64,000 bases of DNA from JAHEYG01 sp044229775 (GTDB lineage Bacteria > Bacteroidota > Bacteroidia > B-17B0 > Aurantibacillaceae): NCBI GenBank assembly GCA_044229775.1, contig JBGASH010000002.1:5403-69402 (forward strand), read 5' to 3'. The position numbers were made by a program, and so were the translations under genes. A model generated the notes under the pieces. It did not search any database and was not told where the DNA came from. It worked only from the letters and a program-made list of their open reading frames with translations. Shown here in pieces: positions 16,889 to 26,524 of this stretch (positions are counted from its first letter, which is position 1; the number at the start of each line of letters is the position of its first letter).

Positions 16889-17479
16889 ATGAAAAAAAGT
16901 AACGTCATAATTTTGGTTCTGCTTTTTTTCGCGATAAAGGGATTTTCGCAGTGGGAAGAAGAAAAACGAGATAGAAAACCTATTTGTGATTTTAAAAAAG
17001 ATCCCTTTAGCATTGGAGTAGGAGGAGCCTTTAACACTTTCATAGTTCAACTTGGACATGAGGTAAGACTAACGGTTCCACTTTCAAAATTTGTGAACGT
17101 GGTTGGCGAATTTTATCAGTATGGGATAAGAGACCACGATACCGCTATTTTTTACAGATTCAAGGAGTATTATTGTAATTTGGGATTGAGCGCTAAAGTT
17201 TTTCAAACCAACCATTTTTCAATCTCGCTTCGTGGTTCCTATTTGTTTACACAATGGTCAAACGAAATTGATATGGTGCGGCCAGCTAATTATAACGGTA
17301 TGCAAGTGGGCGTTTCGGCCGACTACAATTTCAAATACTTCACTGTTTTTTTTGAGAACACTACCAATACCGTTTGGTGGGAGCTTAACAGTATGGCCGG
17401 AATAAAGATCAATCACTTCCCCCGGATCTTTTCTAAACCAAAGAACCGGTACGGAAATATTTTGAAAGACGGGATTTGA
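16889..17479 (+). CDS. Exported hypothetical protein, third gene of the LpoB-like cluster
   Basis: 196 aa with a signal peptide (MKKSNVIILVLLFFAIKGFSQ). The mature part alternates hydrophobic and polar residues with many aromatics (GVGGAFNTFIVQLGHEVRL, YYCNLGLSAKVFQ, FTVFFENTTNTVWW), the look of a small outer-membrane beta-barrel. There is no close family I can name. It sits 7 nt after the TPR-like lipoprotein, so it is probably co-expressed with the LpoB-like operon. Confidence 0.65.
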   Translation: MKKSNVIILVLLFFAIKGFSQWEEEKRDRKPICDFKKDPFSIGVGGAFNTFIVQLGHEVRLTVPLSKFVNVVGEFYQYGIRDHDTAIFYRFKEYYCNLGLSAKVFQTNHFSISLRGSYLFTQWSNEIDMVRPANYNGMQVGVSADYNFKYFTVFFENTTNTVWWELNSMAGIKINHFPRIFSKPKNRYGNILKDGI

Positions 17480-17501
17480 TAAAATTATCTGAAAAAAATC
17501 G

Positions 17502-17509
17502 GATATTTG
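17502..17509 (+). promoter_or_regulatory. -7 element upstream of the DinB gene
   Basis: GATATTTG within GGATATTTGTATC (17501-17513), the same 13-mer as the asd leader promoter at 3865-3877. A TTTG (17475-17478) lies 23 bp upstream. The gene starts 16 nt downstream. Confidence 0.5.
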
Positions 17510-17525
17510 TATCTAAATCTGAATC

Positions 17526-18020
17526 ATGTACAAACAGCACCTCCTCTTCAATCTCGAACGCGAACTTCTTTTACTAAAGCAATTATCAAACCTTATTGAG
17601 GAAAAAGACCTTGATTTCAGGCCCGCTGAAAAAGTGAGAAGCGTATATGAACTCATGCAATACCTTTCCAACAATGGAAGTGTTATGATGCGTTGGTTTT
17701 TAAGGAATGACGTTCCAACCCCTGAGGTTAGGGCGCTTATCGCAGAACAACGTAAAACGCTAACGCTTCAGAATTTCAAACAGCGCATAGATGAACAAAT
17801 TGAAGAAATAAAAAAATATTTTGAAGAGATAACCGAGGACGACCTTTTAAATAAGATCATTGAAATGCCATCGAAAGAAAAATTGCCATTGGGTTCAGCT
17901 ATTATCAATGGTCCTATCAAATGGCTAACCACCTATAGAATGGAACTATTTGTGTATTTAAAGATGAATGGCAGGAGCGAGATCAGCACCAAGGAAGCCT
18001 GGTCGTTGTCCACCTCTTAA
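17526..18020 (+). CDS. DinB-family protein
   Basis: 164 aa, all-helical, with the DinB-like four-helix layout: helix 1 ends in LSNLIEEKDLDFRPAEKVRSVYELMQYL and the last helix lies around ITEDDLLNKIIEM to LTTYRMELFVYLKM. The metal-ligand His residues usual in DinB enzymes are not obvious at all positions, so it may be a non-catalytic or thiol-independent member. Function unknown. It converges with the DUF4476 gene across a 6-nt gap. Confidence 0.75.
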   Translation: MYKQHLLFNLERELLLLKQLSNLIEEKDLDFRPAEKVRSVYELMQYLSNNGSVMMRWFLRNDVPTPEVRALIAEQRKTLTLQNFKQRIDEQIEEIKKYFEEITEDDLLNKIIEMPSKEKLPLGSAIINGPIKWLTTYRMELFVYLKMNGRSEISTKEAWSLSTS

Positions 18021-18026
18021 GGAACG

Positions 18027-18911
18027 TCAATCACTTTGTTTATCAATAAACTTCTTCAGGTCTTTTTTCGAATCTTCAGAAGTTAAAGCGTCACAAAGAT
18101 CCTTGTATTTTTTTTGATCTTTACAATTTTTATAAGCGCTTTTGGCGTAGTCGAGTTTAGACTCATCGGTCTTTAAAAGTCCCATCACCTCTTTTATTTG
18201 TTTAGTGGTAAAAGAGTTCTTATCGAGAGATGCTTTAGCTTCGGCCAGTTTTTTTTCTTCCGTTTCCTGTTTTTCAATATTTTTCTTTAGAATGGCAAAG
18301 GAGCTATCTTTAGCTTCGGCGGGCTTATTTTTTTTAATAGGCTCTTCGATATTGGTATTTACACCGCCTACGTTTCCTTTCACCCCAATGGTCCCTTTAC
18401 TTAAGTTTATTCCAACCGGACCAAACTGTATGGTGTTTTGATTGGTGTTTTGGTTAGTTTGCCCAGGACCTGTGTTATATGTATTGGTTGGCGTAGAGTT
18501 GTTATTAGGTGGAACATAAGTGTTAGTGTTAACAGGAGTGGTAGTATTTTGAGTATTGGCAGGCGTTTCAAATCCCGGCATCTTTTTTTCGGTAAGATAA
18601 TACAGCTTGTATTTTTTCTTACCTTTTTTATCAAGTGAAAAAGTACATTCGTTACCGGAAGCAAAAAAAGTAATGGCATCATCAACCGGTTTTATGTCAC
18701 CGTTCTTGAAAATAATTTTAACGGCGTATTTAGGTAAATTCAAGTTTTCAGCTCTCACTTTAGTGGCGGGCTCTTCGTTATAACGCTCGCCATTCATAAT
18801 CAGCGTAAAAGGTTCCGGATCGTTACAAATTATGACAAGGTTATTTACTACCTGTGAAGTGCCAGCTAAACTGGCAATACAACAGAAAAAAGTAAAAAAT
18901 AAAGCTTTCAT
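18027..18911 (-). CDS. DUF4476-domain exported protein
   Basis: 294 aa with a signal peptide (ALFFTFFCCIASLAGTSQ). The N-terminal domain (about 20-110) contains FTLIMNGERYNEEPATKVR. Next comes an Asn/Thr/Pro linker (NTTTPVNTNTYVPPNNN type), and the C-terminal helical DUF4476 domain includes FTTKQIKEVMGLLKTDESK and LCDALTSEDSKKDLKKFI. DUF4476 proteins are common in Bacteroidota and have no known function. It is probably periplasmic. A TATATTTG element precedes it on the minus strand. Confidence 0.82.
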   Translation of the reverse strand: MKALFFTFFCCIASLAGTSQVVNNLVIICNDPEPFTLIMNGERYNEEPATKVRAENLNLPKYAVKIIFKNGDIKPVDDAITFFASGNECTFSLDKKGKKKYKLYYLTEKKMPGFETPANTQNTTTPVNTNTYVPPNNNSTPTNTYNTGPGQTNQNTNQNTIQFGPVGINLSKGTIGVKGNVGGVNTNIEEPIKKNKPAEAKDSSFAILKKNIEKQETEEKKLAEAKASLDKNSFTTKQIKEVMGLLKTDESKLDYAKSAYKNCKDQKKYKDLCDALTSEDSKKDLKKFIDKQSD

Positions 18912-18933
18912 ACTAGTAGGATTTCAACTAAAA

Positions 18934-18941
18934 CAAATATA
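18934..18941 (-). promoter_or_regulatory. -7 element upstream of the DUF4476 gene
   Basis: The minus strand reads TATATTTG (TAnnTTTG), 22 nt before the ATG at 18911. It lies in the 35-bp gap after the broken membrane gene, so DUF4476 has its own promoter. Confidence 0.5.
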
Positions 18942-18946
18942 AGAAA

Positions 18947-19438
18947 TTATTCAGCCAAAGCGATCATTCTTACATTGCGCTGTACTTTGGTATAAAGTAA
19001 TTTAACATTATTTCCCACATTTAGTTTATCAAATGTTCTTTTTCCCACCTCAAAAGCCTCTTTACCATCGTAAATAAAGTAACCGGTATACCCGCCGTGC
19101 GTCCCGGAAATATGTTCTTCACTTTTTTTGCTTATACGGAACGTAATGGTTTCTTTGGCCGAAAAGAAATCGATCAATACTTTTTTAAGATTATATATGA
19201 AAAGCCATAAGAACAAAAAACAACAAATGTTCTGTAACTGATAACCAATTCCAAAAAGGGCCGCTGTCTTGATCGTATAATTTCATAGGTACAGTATCGG
19301 AATCGACCATGGCCCAAAGGTACATCACCGCCATTATGCACAAGGCTATAACAAGGAATATCAGAGTAAGGAGGTTAGCGACTTCGAGAAAATAATAAAA
19401 AAATTGTCCAAAAAATCCGGGCTTATATATCGGAACAT
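18947..19438 (-). pseudogene. Frameshifted small membrane protein gene (two frame breaks)
   Basis: Read from the ATG at 19438, the frame must shift near 19430-19435 to reach a convincing coding stretch: IYKPGFFGQFFYYFLEV, a TM segment, MVDSDTVPMKLYDQDSG, and a second TM ending VLMAFHI. That frame stops in TATATATAA at about 19192-19199. A +2 shift continues it as NLKKVLIDFFSAKE and a soluble domain to the stop at 18947. Restoring one C (ATGTTCC) and one TA pair gives one protein of about 165 aa with two TM helices and a C-terminal beta domain. I do not know its function. It follows oligopeptidase B by 14 nt. Alternatively these are sequencing indels. Confidence 0.6.
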
Positions 19439-19452
19439 TTTTTTTGGCCGTG

Positions 19453-21597
19453 TTACTTGTCTATGCCTTCCAGCAAAAACATAAAAGCATAATTAAGCGC
19501 CACATCTTTTAAATAATCAAAACGTCCGCTCGCTCCGCCGTGGCCAAATTCCATATTGGTGTGCAACAGTAAAAGATTATTATCAGTTTTCATATCACGT
19601 AACTTGGCCACCCATTTAGCTGGTTCAAAATACTGCACCTGGCTATCATGTAAGCCGGTTGTAACTAAAATATTGGGATAATTTTTCTTTTCTATATTTT
19701 CGTATGGGCTATAACTCTTCATATAAAAATACGCTTCCTTGTTTTTAGGGTTGCCCCATTCATCAAATTCGTTAGTTGTAAGCGGAATACTTTCGTCTAA
19801 CATTGTGTTAATCACATCTACAAATGGTACCTGAGCAATAATACCGCGCCACAGATCAGGCGCCATGTTTGTTACTGCGCCCATCAGTAATCCTCCGGCG
19901 CTTCCGCCCTGAGCGTATAAGTGTTTTGAACTGGTGTATTTTTCTTTCACTAAAAATTCGCCGCAACTAATAAAATCAGTAAAAGTATTTTTCTTTTTCA
20001 TCATCTTCCCATCCTCGTACCATTGCCGGCCCATGTCTTGTCCGCCGCGTATGTGGGCGATAGCATAAGCAAAACCTCTATTCAATAACGTTAAGCGAGC
20101 GCTGTTAAAACTGGCGTCCATGCTGGCGCCATAACTACCATAGGCGTATAATAACAAGGGTGCGTTGCCATCTTTTTTAAATCCCTTTTTATAAACGATG
20201 GATATTGGAACTTTTGTACCGTCACCGGCAGTGGCATACAAACGTTCTGTTACATAATTGTTAGGATCATAACCGCCAATAACTTCTTGCCGTTTCATCA
20301 ATTTCTTTTCTTTGGTAAGCATGTTATAATCGTAAACAGAACTTGGCGTAGTTAACGAAGTGTAATTGTAGCGTAACACCCCGCTATTATATTCGGGATT
20401 TGAACTTGCGTTAGCAGAATAAGCGGCCTCATCAAAATCAAGATAGTGTTCGCTTTTATCTTTTAAATTCATGATGCGCAATTTTACTAAACCATCCTTG
20501 CGCTCTTCCAAAACAATAAAATCCTTAAATTCATCAATGCCTTCCAGCAAAACATCTACACGGTGCGGAATGATCTCTTTCCAGTTAGCTACATCGGTTT
20601 TATCAAAAGGACACTCCATCAGTTTAAAATTCGTGGCGTTGTCTTTATTGGTACGAATTAAAAATTTATCTGCCAAAGGCGTTACATCATAAAGCACATC
20701 TTTAATTCTAGGCTGAAATACTTTAAACTCGTCGTTTGGTTTGGAAGCGTCGATCATTCGAGTTTCGCCCGAGAGTGTTGCTGCAGAGTGAATAAAAATG
20801 TATTTATTGTTCTTGCTCTTATAAACGCTGATGTAATTACTTTTATCTTTTTCTTCGTAAACAACCGGATCGCTTTCAGCATTGGTTCCAAGGGTATGTC
20901 GTCTTATTTTTTCCGATAACAATGTTACCGGATGTTTTTCGGTATAAAAAAGTGTTTTGTTATCGGCAGCCCAGCAAGGATCGCCTTCGGTATTTTTAAT
21001 AATATCTTTTAATATTTCACCGGTTTCCAGATTTTTCACATAAATGGTGTATTGCCTTCGGCTGATCTCATCAACACTGTAAGCTAAAAGTTTATTGTCT
21101 TCGCTAATATCAAATCCGGTTACGGCATAGTACGAATGCCCCTCTGCCATTTTATCTACGTCTAACAAAATTTCCTCTTTAGCTTCTTCTGTTGCTGACG
21201 ATGGGGCTTTTTTGCGACAGTATTTATAGTATTGCTTGCCTTGTTCGCTTCTGCTATAATAATAGTATCCATTGGAAAGAACAGGAACGCTCTCATCGGT
21301 TTCTTTTATGCGCGACTTCATTTCATTAAACAGATCGGCTTGTAATTTTTTAGTTCCTCCCATTACAGTATCGAGGTAAGCATTTTCGGCATTTAAATAT
21401 TTCACCGCTTTGGCGCTATCAGGTCCTTTGCCAAAATAATCGTACATCCAATAATAGTTATCGAGTACACTATCACCATGAATAGTACGCCAATGTTCTT
21501 TTTTTTCGGCAATTGGATAGGCTGGTTTTTCCATGTTATTTTTATTATTACAAGATACAAATGAAAGGAGAGCAATTAAACTGAAAAGATTTTTCAT
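19453..21597 (-). CDS. Oligopeptidase B-like S9A serine peptidase, lipoprotein
   Basis: 714 aa, standard for prolyl oligopeptidase-family oligopeptidase B, which cleaves small peptides after basic residues. The N-terminus has a lipobox (LLSFVSC, Cys16), so it may be membrane-anchored. A beta-propeller occupies about 60-430. The catalytic domain has Ser in GGSAGGLLMG (about 561), Asp in TTGLHDSQVQYFEP (about 646) and His in EFGHGGASG (about 681). The Glu pairs expected for Arg/Lys specificity are hard to confirm by eye. It lies upstream of the broken membrane gene on the same strand, 14 nt apart. Confidence 0.92.
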   Translation of the reverse strand: MKNLFSLIALLSFVSCNNKNNMEKPAYPIAEKKEHWRTIHGDSVLDNYYWMYDYFGKGPDSAKAVKYLNAENAYLDTVMGGTKKLQADLFNEMKSRIKETDESVPVLSNGYYYYSRSEQGKQYYKYCRKKAPSSATEEAKEEILLDVDKMAEGHSYYAVTGFDISEDNKLLAYSVDEISRRQYTIYVKNLETGEILKDIIKNTEGDPCWAADNKTLFYTEKHPVTLLSEKIRRHTLGTNAESDPVVYEEKDKSNYISVYKSKNNKYIFIHSAATLSGETRMIDASKPNDEFKVFQPRIKDVLYDVTPLADKFLIRTNKDNATNFKLMECPFDKTDVANWKEIIPHRVDVLLEGIDEFKDFIVLEERKDGLVKLRIMNLKDKSEHYLDFDEAAYSANASSNPEYNSGVLRYNYTSLTTPSSVYDYNMLTKEKKLMKRQEVIGGYDPNNYVTERLYATAGDGTKVPISIVYKKGFKKDGNAPLLLYAYGSYGASMDASFNSARLTLLNRGFAYAIAHIRGGQDMGRQWYEDGKMMKKKNTFTDFISCGEFLVKEKYTSSKHLYAQGGSAGGLLMGAVTNMAPDLWRGIIAQVPFVDVINTMLDESIPLTTNEFDEWGNPKNKEAYFYMKSYSPYENIEKKNYPNILVTTGLHDSQVQYFEPAKWVAKLRDMKTDNNLLLLHTNMEFGHGGASGRFDYLKDVALNYAFMFLLEGIDK

Positions 21598-21686
21598 GAG
21601 GTTAAAGTGAAAAATAAATCTACGAAAAAATATCTCTTAAGCAAAATTTGTGATAAAAATGAGATACGTTCAATTTAATTAGCCCC

Positions 21687-24600
21687 TTATTTACTTATGA
21701 TAAAGTTAAAGTGTTTGGAATTGTACTCTCCAATTACTTTAAGAACGTAATTGCCATTATTAAGTTGAGTAATATTGATTGGAATGCTAATGTAGTCGGT
21801 ATCTAAAAAGTTTTGCTGATAATGTTTTTCGGGTTGAGAATCCCAAACCTGGACGCTGGAATTTTGTTTTTTGTAAAACTCCACATTAACCGTGAAAGAA
21901 CCGGTATTGGGATTTGGATACAAGGTAAGCGATTTAATACCGTTGGCATTATAGCTGTTGGCAAACGAGCCGTCGTTGGGAGCAACATGGATCAATTTTG
22001 ATCTGGTGATCATACAGCTCCCATAAAAGGCTTTCATGGTAATGTTAAAATACCCTGTATCGGCAAAAACAATAAGCGGATTGAACATGGTTCCGCCAAT
22101 TTTAGTGGCGCCTATTGGCAATACCCATTGTATGGAGTCGGCTTTAGGATTGGTAATATCTACTAAAACAATTGTATCGCCCTTGGTGTTTTGTGTTGAA
22201 GCAATAAAAACGGGCTGCGGCAAATTACTGTTTTGATCAATGGTAGCGCTGCTACTTTTTGTACATCCAATAGAATCTTTTATAATGATACTATAATTGC
22301 CAAATGGCAGATTAGTATAAGTTGATTGAGAGGAAAAGGGACCGCTATTAATTGAATAACGGTAAGGCGAGATCCCACCTTTGGTAAAAATGCTTAAGCT
22401 TCCAAACGAATTGCCATCGCAACCCTTCGAAGCTACTATTGAATCTTGAAGATCCGCCGGAATGGTTACACTAACCGTATCTTGTCCGCTGCACGAACCA
22501 TTGCTCCCAAAAACAATATAGGAAGTACTTATGGTGGGGGTAACAGTTATGGCTTGTCCGTTAGTACCGTTGCTCCAGCTGTAATTTACGCCCGATACCG
22601 CCGAGATAAGAACGGCCGAAAAAGTAATAGGAGAATTTTTGCAAACCGTTGTATCGCGTCCCGCAATAATGGAAAGGGAGTTGTTATTTAAAACCGTTAC
22701 AGAATCTTTTTTAACACAACCGTTAACGGTATTAGTAGCCGTAATGAAGTATTTGCCTTGAACTGTAACTGTTGTGGGATTGGATGAAGTAAAACTCGAA
22801 GGCCCCGTCCATTGTAAGATAGAGTTGGTAATGGTGCAAACCGCATTCAAAGTGGTACTGGCACTTCCACACGGGATATTAGGTGAAGGGGTTGTGACCG
22901 TTATTCCCGGCGGCGTTAAATCCTGAGCCACGAGGGCAATAATCGACGAATCGGCACAGCCATTAACGGTATTGGTAACGATCAATCGAAAATTGCCTTG
23001 TGATGTAACGACAACAGGATTGGAATAGGTAACATTGGCCGGAATAGAACGCCATTTAATATCGCTACCGGAAGTGGTGGTAGTACCAACGATCGTTATG
23101 TTTGGTTTAAAACAGGTAACGGTATCAATGGGTGTAACCGTATTTATAAACGTGTGTGAAGAAATGGCGGCAACCGGAGGCGTTGTATTTAACTGCACCT
23201 GAAAAAGAGAACTGTCCTTACAGCCATTCTTATTACTTTTAACTACCATAAAATAATTACCAATGTTCTTAGTGTAGTAGGGATTTGGATGTTGAATGCC
23301 GTTGCCTTGCGCTCGCCACCAAATAATGGTGAGGGAGGTTGTGGAACTACCGTTGAGTAAACTCGAATCAGGATCGCATTTAATGAAAACCGGCGAAGGT
23401 AAGGTTACATTGGGCTTGGCAATATCAATGTTTATGGTGATCCATGTGTTATTACTGCACCCGCTTATAGTATTTGTAGCAATGCAGTAGTAGGGCCCCC
23501 ATTCGTAATAACCCGTAGAGTCGTTTTGTTTATTGCTGGAATAGAAGTTAGGCCCCGACCAACTATAAACAACGTTGGGTCCGCCGGAGGTACAAAGTAT
23601 TGGCACCTTTGGGTTGTTACAATCTAAAGTATTATTTGTAGTGTAAGCTACTGCTGGCGGAATGGGATATACATTAACAAAAAGTTTTATGGTATCACTG
23701 TTATTACCACAAAACGATTGGGTGAAGGCCATTAAAGTTCCGGAAGTAGCCGCCATACCAAAATTTAAAACGGCTGAGTTCCCATTAGGAAATAGTGTTA
23801 CACCTGTTCCGCTGTATGTCCATGAATACGTATTTGCTCCCAAAGCTCCGGTATAAGAGTACGTTTTAATGCCAGCTCCCTGACAAACGGCATTTGTAAA
23901 AGCGCTAAAAAATCCCGGCATTATAGGGGTGAGACAATAGGCCTCATTAGTTCCGCCCTTATCAGCCATAAATAAGCGGTGTTTTTGAATAGTGAAACAA
24001 GTTGGATAAGCACCGGTGAAAGGCGTGATCCATTTTGGAGGCAAATTTACGCTCGCATCAATTAATACGGTATTCAAAGAATAACCTGTTACGATAGGCA
24101 TTCCCTGAACCGTAGTAGCTGTAGTTGCCATGAACATATCTTTACCATGCATCTCCAATTCTTTTACTTCACCTCCCAAAATATTAAAACTCGCCGGGTT
24201 TAAAGTAAGGTTAGAATTAAGAATAGCCACATGCGGCCTGTATGCGCCATTTACAGTTGTAAAAGAACCTGCCACATAAACGCGGTTGTTGTAAATTTCA
24301 ATATCGCTAACGGTATCATTAAAATTCAATGCTGTTGTTAAGCATTTTTTTGTTGTAATGTCATAGATCAAAAAATTACTGGTAGTAAACGTTGAATTAG
24401 CGAGCCCGGCAAATTTTCCACCTATCAATAATTTCCCCCCGAAAAGTTTAATTTTTTTTACAATTCCAAACACGTCGTCTATAGCTTGTGTATTGTCAAT
24501 GGTTGTGGTGGCGGTAGTTGCTCCGGTGTTTTTGTTAAGGATAAGCATTATTTTACTGCCGGTTGTTCCTGAAGGATCATACAATAAAAACAACGAATCA

Positions 24601-25061
24601 TTTCTTAATTCAATATCTTCTACATGTCCTCCTGCAAAATTTTTCTGCCAAAAATAATAAGTGTCGTTTGGAATATCGTGACATACCAAACGACCACTGG
24701 TTGGGCAATTGGCAAAATAAAGTTTGTTTGAACTATAAAATGCTTTTTGCGTCCAAGTAGTGGTAAAGAAACCTGAACCTTGAGCGTAATACGAAGTGGG
24801 AACATTGACAGAATAAGTTAGGGCATCTATCCAATGCAGTTTAGTGTCTTGCTTAACAGAGTTCTGATACTCATAACCAAAAACATTATCCGTATTATTT
24901 ATAGTGTCGGTAACGATGGCTTCAGTAGGAAACTGAAAGGGATATGAAGCGATCTTTATGGGATTTGTTTGCGAAAACCCATGCCCAATTGCCAATATAA
25001 AAAAAGCAACAACAAAGCGTTTGATAAAAGTATCAGAAGTATGTTGACTAAAACACCGCAT
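21687..25061 (-). CDS. Large secreted protein with Ig-like repeats and T9SS sorting domain
   Basis: 1124 aa with a signal peptide (FVVAFFILAIGHGFSQ). The N-terminal 350 residues form a beta-propeller-like region (repeats of GGKLLIGGKF, NRVYVAGSFTTVNG, MFMATT). Residues 390-1030 contain several Ig-like modules, each with a motif such as NTVNGC, SNKNGCKDSS or SGQDTVSV. The end is a type A T9SS sorting domain (LTLYPNPNTGSFTVNVE to NGNYVLKV). It is probably a surface-displayed or secreted adhesin-like protein with no enzyme motif. It stands alone on the minus strand. Confidence 0.82.
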   Translation of the reverse strand: MRCFSQHTSDTFIKRFVVAFFILAIGHGFSQTNPIKIASYPFQFPTEAIVTDTINNTDNVFGYEYQNSVKQDTKLHWIDALTYSVNVPTSYYAQGSGFFTTTWTQKAFYSSNKLYFANCPTSGRLVCHDIPNDTYYFWQKNFAGGHVEDIELRNDSLFLLYDPSGTTGSKIMLILNKNTGATTATTTIDNTQAIDDVFGIVKKIKLFGGKLLIGGKFAGLANSTFTTSNFLIYDITTKKCLTTALNFNDTVSDIEIYNNRVYVAGSFTTVNGAYRPHVAILNSNLTLNPASFNILGGEVKELEMHGKDMFMATTATTVQGMPIVTGYSLNTVLIDASVNLPPKWITPFTGAYPTCFTIQKHRLFMADKGGTNEAYCLTPIMPGFFSAFTNAVCQGAGIKTYSYTGALGANTYSWTYSGTGVTLFPNGNSAVLNFGMAATSGTLMAFTQSFCGNNSDTIKLFVNVYPIPPAVAYTTNNTLDCNNPKVPILCTSGGPNVVYSWSGPNFYSSNKQNDSTGYYEWGPYYCIATNTISGCSNNTWITINIDIAKPNVTLPSPVFIKCDPDSSLLNGSSTTSLTIIWWRAQGNGIQHPNPYYTKNIGNYFMVVKSNKNGCKDSSLFQVQLNTTPPVAAISSHTFINTVTPIDTVTCFKPNITIVGTTTTSGSDIKWRSIPANVTYSNPVVVTSQGNFRLIVTNTVNGCADSSIIALVAQDLTPPGITVTTPSPNIPCGSASTTLNAVCTITNSILQWTGPSSFTSSNPTTVTVQGKYFITATNTVNGCVKKDSVTVLNNNSLSIIAGRDTTVCKNSPITFSAVLISAVSGVNYSWSNGTNGQAITVTPTISTSYIVFGSNGSCSGQDTVSVTIPADLQDSIVASKGCDGNSFGSLSIFTKGGISPYRYSINSGPFSSQSTYTNLPFGNYSIIIKDSIGCTKSSSATIDQNSNLPQPVFIASTQNTKGDTIVLVDITNPKADSIQWVLPIGATKIGGTMFNPLIVFADTGYFNITMKAFYGSCMITRSKLIHVAPNDGSFANSYNANGIKSLTLYPNPNTGSFTVNVEFYKKQNSSVQVWDSQPEKHYQQNFLDTDYISIPINITQLNNGNYVLKVIGEYNSKHFNFIISK

Positions 25062-25142
25062 TATTTTGGGGTATGAAAGATATAAAAAATTTGCTTTTCG
25101 CGAAAGAAAAATGTAAAAAACAGAAATTTTAGGTAGAAATAC

Positions 25143-26402
25143 CTATGAACCCATTATAGGCTTGGAATCGAGGGATCGCGAATCCAATGCGTCGCGTAAG
25201 CCGTTACCAACCAGCATAAATGCCAGTACCAGTAGCATAATAGCGATCCCGGGAATAAATGCCAGATAAGCTTTATCAACCAGTACATAACCACGGTGTG
25301 CGTTGATCATTTCGCCCCAGGAAGGAACCGGTGGTTGTGCGCCTATTCCTAAAAAGCTTAAGCCCGCTTCAGTCAAAATGGCTGTAGCAAAATTGGAAGC
25401 GGCAATTACAATAACAGGACCGATCACATTTGGTAAAACGTGACGAATGATGATCCTAAAATTTCGAAATCCTAATGCGCGCCCAGCCTCCACAAATTCT
25501 TTTTCGCGAATGCTTAAAATTTGTCCACGTACAATACGGGCTACTTCCACCCACATGGTCAATCCCACTGCAATGAAAACTTGAATAATTCCTTTTCCTA
25601 AAACAAGAGTGATGGCAATTACCAATAACAGAGTAGGTATTGACCAAACCACGTTAATGATCCACATAATAACATCGTCGGTTTTACCACGATAATAACC
25701 TGCAAAAGCACCTAATAAAATGCCAATGATAATAGAAATGATCACCGAAATAAATCCAACACTTAAAGAGATGCGGGTTCCAATCATCAACCGGCTCAAA
25801 AGATCGCGTCCGGCAAGATCGGTCCCTAATAAAAACGTTTTTGTTTTAATGTTATCCTTCGCTATCATTTGCTGTAACTCAGGAATACTTTTTTTGATCT
25901 TTTCGCCGGTGCTTAATTGATAAAACTCTAGAGTGTTACTTACTTTATCATATTTTATATCGGTGTTTGGATTAACATCGTAAACCACGTCGGCCATATT
26001 AAGCGGAATTTTTGTACCGTTGTTAGGCGTATTGCCGGTGTATTCTTCGACCACAATATTCGGGCCCTCAAAATGGTAATCAAAAATAGGCATGCTGGCA
26101 TAAGGGTCGTTGTAACCTACAAACATCTTCACAAAAAAATTAGACGAACGGGGCATCTCGTTTTTTCTGTTCAATAATAGCTTGGTTTTAAAACCCGGTT
26201 CTTTAATATGCAGCTCGGGTTTTTGATCGTTGGCGTAAGGGGTGGAGTCGGGGGTAATGGCATAACCTAAAATAGAAACCACGCTGGCAATAAAAATGAT
26301 AGTTAATCCGGCGAGCGCTAAATTATTTTTTTTAAACCGGCGCCAAGTTTGTTTAGAGAGCGATTCAGATTCAAAATCAATATGTTTCTTTTTAAAAAAC
26401 AA
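25143..26402 (-). CDS. Oligopeptide ABC transporter permease, DppC/OppC type
   Basis: 419 aa inner-membrane permease. One N-terminal TM segment (about 30-50) is followed by an unusually long periplasmic stretch (to about 215), then five TM segments with the permease EAA-like loop EAGRALGFRNFRIIIRHVLPN (about 305-325) and LTEAGLSFLGIGAQPP (about 348). The C-terminus carries GNGLRDALDSR. The long insertion is unlike Escherichia coli OppC but resembles Bacteroidota members. The ATPase at 1-417 could be a partner. A 14-bp palindrome lies upstream. Confidence 0.85.
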   Translation of the reverse strand: MFFKKKHIDFESESLSKQTWRRFKKNNLALAGLTIIFIASVVSILGYAITPDSTPYANDQKPELHIKEPGFKTKLLLNRKNEMPRSSNFFVKMFVGYNDPYASMPIFDYHFEGPNIVVEEYTGNTPNNGTKIPLNMADVVYDVNPNTDIKYDKVSNTLEFYQLSTGEKIKKSIPELQQMIAKDNIKTKTFLLGTDLAGRDLLSRLMIGTRISLSVGFISVIISIIIGILLGAFAGYYRGKTDDVIMWIINVVWSIPTLLLVIAITLVLGKGIIQVFIAVGLTMWVEVARIVRGQILSIREKEFVEAGRALGFRNFRIIIRHVLPNVIGPVIVIAASNFATAILTEAGLSFLGIGAQPPVPSWGEMINAHRGYVLVDKAYLAFIPGIAIMLLVLAFMLVGNGLRDALDSRSLDSKPIMGS

Positions 26403-26440
26403 TTTATTTCCTCACTTAGGTTTATAAAACAATGTAAGTA

Positions 26441-26454
26441 TTGTAATATTACAA
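26441..26454. promoter_or_regulatory. 14-bp palindrome upstream of the permease gene
   Basis: TTGTAATATTACAA is a perfect inverted repeat 39 nt before the permease ATG on the minus strand. It could be an operator for a dimeric repressor, but AT-rich DNA makes such palindromes by chance. Confidence 0.35.
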
Positions 26455-26524
26455 CATACAAACTATACATCAGGTTCAAAGGCAAAACAACCACAAGGGT
26501 GGCCGTTCGCCATAAAACGTGAAG

